From JAVEYA01 sp034003745 (GTDB lineage Bacteria; Bacillota; Peptococcia; DRI-13; PHAD01), in the NCBI GenBank assembly GCA_034003745.1, contig JAVEYA010000055.1, forward strand, positions 1 through 15,187: 15,187 nt of DNA, written 5' to 3'. Position 1 is the first letter of the stretch. Each line of letters starts with the position of its first letter. The notes beneath the pieces are model-generated. The model saw only the letters and a program-made list of their open reading frames with translations, made no database searches and was not told where the DNA came from. Of this stretch, positions 14,258-15,187 are shown piece by piece. Position numbers and translations under genes: made by a program.

Positions 14258-14302
14258 AAAAAAAGACTGAAAAGGGAGCATCCCCGTTTCCGGTCTACTC
14301 CC
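14258..14302 (-). terminator. Rho-independent terminator after the GntR regulator gene
   Basis: On the minus strand GGGAG (14302-14298) pairs with CTCCC (14278-14274). An inner CCG-GAAA-CGG tetraloop hairpin lies between them, followed by TTTT and then a run of seven Ts (14264-14258). A larger alternative pairing uses GGGAGCA at the end of the regulator gene (14338-14332) with TGCTCCC (14280-14274). It separates the regulator transcript from the CoA-transferase operon. Confidence 0.75.
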
Positions 14303-14317
14303 TGACAATCCGGCGGA

Positions 14318-14968
14318 TTAGTGCTCCCTGTTTTTTAAATGCTCGATATGCATCGCTGTGGATACTTCCTTTTGCTTCCTAAGGATTTCCGAGGCTTTTT
14401 CCCCATCCTTACTTTTGATCGCTTCCACCATCGCGATATGTTCAGCCAGGGATTCCGCGTTCCTTTCGGAAAGGGATTCGAAAATGGCCCGGGAATGCTC
14501 CGATCTTCCCCAAAGGGTGGTAATCAAATCATAGAGTATTTTATGGGGGCCGGCGCCATAGATAGCGTGATGGAATTCCACATTCAATCTGCCGTATTTT
14601 CTGTTTTCTTTATTCCGGACCGCTTCTTCCATTTCCAGAATGATTTTTTCCAATTTGGCCATGATCTCATCGTCAATATAGGGGGTGGAAAGTTTAATCG
14701 CCAGGGTCTCCAGTTCTATCCGAATCATCATCAGTTCTTTATGCCGTTCCAGGTCAAAAGAACTTACTCTGGCTCCCACATGCGGTATCACTTCAACGAA
14801 ACCGTCCTGCTGCAGCCGGTTAATAGCCTCGCGAATGGGCATGGGACTAACATTATACCGCTTGGCAACCTCGGAAATGATGATTCTTTCCCCCGGTCTT
14901 AGTTTGCTTGTGATAATTTCTTCTTTTAAGCTCTCGTAGATGTACGAATTCTTTGTGCTAAACTCCAT
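14318..14968 (-). CDS. GntR-family transcriptional regulator, FadR/FCD subfamily
   Basis: This 216-residue regulator has an N-terminal winged helix (about residues 8-68): YESLKEEIITSKLRPGERI, the recognition region ISEVAKRYNVSPMPIREAINRLQQDGFVEV, and the wing PHVGARV. The C-terminal all-helical FCD domain (about 75-210) shows NVEFHHAIYGA with His133/134, AEHIAMVEAI with His177 and a C-terminal His-rich helix. These are likely metal and effector ligands for an organic acid. Such proteins usually repress a neighbouring catabolic operon until a pathway acid binds. It lies directly upstream of the CoA-transferase operon with its own promoter and terminator, and its likely sites recur at three promoters. 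The first ATG fits the family length, although no strong ribosome site is visible. Confidence 0.92.
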   Translation of the reverse strand: MEFSTKNSYIYESLKEEIITSKLRPGERIIISEVAKRYNVSPMPIREAINRLQQDGFVEVIPHVGARVSSFDLERHKELMMIRIELETLAIKLSTPYIDDEIMAKLEKIILEMEEAVRNKENRKYGRLNVEFHHAIYGAGPHKILYDLITTLWGRSEHSRAIFESLSERNAESLAEHIAMVEAIKSKDGEKASEILRKQKEVSTAMHIEHLKNREH

Positions 14969-15018
14969 ATAAATCTGTCCAATCTTTTAGTAGAATTTAA
15001 AATGCGTTCTAATATACT

Positions 15019-15036
15019 ATATTATATCAATAATAT
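15019..15036 (-). promoter_or_regulatory. Promoter and possible autoregulatory site of the GntR gene
   Basis: Perfect 7-bp arms (ATATTAT/ATAATAT) flank ATCA. On the minus strand this contains TGATATAATA at 15029-15020, an extended -10 box whose start would be near 15015, about 47 bp before the regulator ATG. No consensus -35 is seen. The same core is present at 9843-9852 and 14235-14244, consistent with autoregulation. Confidence 0.5.
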
Positions 15037-15069
15037 TTTGTAAAGCTATTAAATCGCTATATGTTGTTG

Positions 15070-15117
15070 TTCTGTGATATTGTCACCATGTAACTCTTCT
15101 GTGAAAATGTCACTATG
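15070..15117 (+). repeat. Two 21-bp near-identical direct repeats at an IS left end
   Basis: Positions 15070-15090 and 15097-15117 match at 18 of 21 bases, with a 27-bp period (6-bp spacer). Each begins TTCTGTGA and ends TGTCAC(C/T)ATG, and each is itself partly palindromic (GTGA...TCAC). Repeated motifs at the tip of an element just before a transposase gene are typical transposase-binding sites. Confidence 0.7.
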
Positions 15118-15135
15118 AGACAGGAGAGAATTACT

Positions 15136-15187
15136 TTGACAAGAGAAGAAATGAAAAGAGTTTTAGTAATGCAAAAGCTGGTTGATC
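15136..15187 (+). CDS. Transposase, N-terminal fragment (cut by window edge)
   Basis: Only 17 codons are visible, reading MTREEMKRVLVMQKLVD from a TTG start at 15136. GGAG lies nine bases upstream; an ATG at 15151 is an alternative. This opening resembles the first helix of ISNCY/IS1202-type transposases, in which a MQ(K/R)L..G.(I/M)T-like stretch precedes a helix-turn-helix. The fragment is too short for proof, and support comes mainly from the IS-like repeats just upstream. Confidence 0.6.
   Translation, partial: MTREEMKRVLVMQKLVD

Larger units (their letters stand above)
15070..15187 (+). mobile_element. Left end of an insertion sequence, probably ISNCY/IS1202-like (cut by window edge)
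   Basis: The element starts at or slightly before the repeat pair at 15070-15117 and runs off the window. The repeat tip is followed within 20 bp by a transposase-like start on the plus strand, opposite to all other genes. The exact outer end and any target-site duplication cannot be defined without the other end. Confidence 0.6.

Noticed and set aside
14339..14902. Plus-strand open frame of 187 codons opposite the GntR gene
   Set aside because: The minus-strand regulator has complete HTH and FCD motifs. The antisense frame is His/Phe-rich shadow sequence.
1..15187. CRISPR array, tRNA or rRNA genes
   Set aside because: No regularly spaced repeats with unique spacers, cloverleaf-like segments or rRNA-like stretches were seen on either strand.

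Overview
The window looks like part of a Gram-positive anaerobe or facultative anaerobe of the class Clostridia (Peptococcaceae/Desulfitobacterium-like). The reasons are strong GGAGG-type ribosome binding sites at nearly every gene, a lipoprotein-type TRAP binding protein, an Isf-type iron-sulfur flavoprotein, paired fermentation-type CoA-transferases, and A+T-rich intergenic regions around genes of intermediate G+C. Genus assignment is inference only. Apart from the partial transposase gene at the right edge, every gene is on the minus strand, so the window is best read from right to left.

Right edge to left edge: (1) 15070-15187 is the left end of an insertion sequence with its partial transposase gene, on the plus strand. 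(2) 14318-14968 encodes a GntR/FadR-type (FCD) repressor with its own promoter and terminator. (3) 12918-14198 encodes a 4-hydroxybutyrate/butyrate-type CoA-transferase. It is followed by five tightly packed, partly overlapping genes (12866 down to 9964). One of them has a MoaB/CinA-like fold; I do not recognise the other four. (4) 9787 down to 5802 holds a new promoter, a beta-keto acid cleavage enzyme (BKACE/DUF849) and a complete DctP-DctQ-DctM TRAP transporter. (5) 5708 down to 114 holds another promoter, a DUF6282-type amidohydrolase, a cupin, an HpcH/HpaI aldolase, an iron-sulfur flavoprotein, the two subunits of an acetoacetate/3-oxoacid-type CoA-transferase, and an integral membrane transporter. 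A terminator at 53-85 closes this block.

Taken together, this looks like a self-contained catabolic island for an organic acid. The TRAP system (and perhaps the 470-aa permease) would move the acid or its product. BKACE would exchange a beta-keto acid with acetyl-CoA to give acetoacetate and a new acyl-CoA. The two CoA-transferases would activate or recycle acids. The aldolase, amidohydrolase and cupin would handle a branched or oxo-acid intermediate. The actual substrate cannot be read from the sequence.

The three promoters upstream of the regulator, the CoA-transferase operon and the BKACE-TRAP operon share one 10-base core (an extended -10 box) set inside imperfect palindromes. This suggests co-regulation by the GntR protein. 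The least explained part, and the best candidate for something undescribed, is the five-gene block at 9964-12866.
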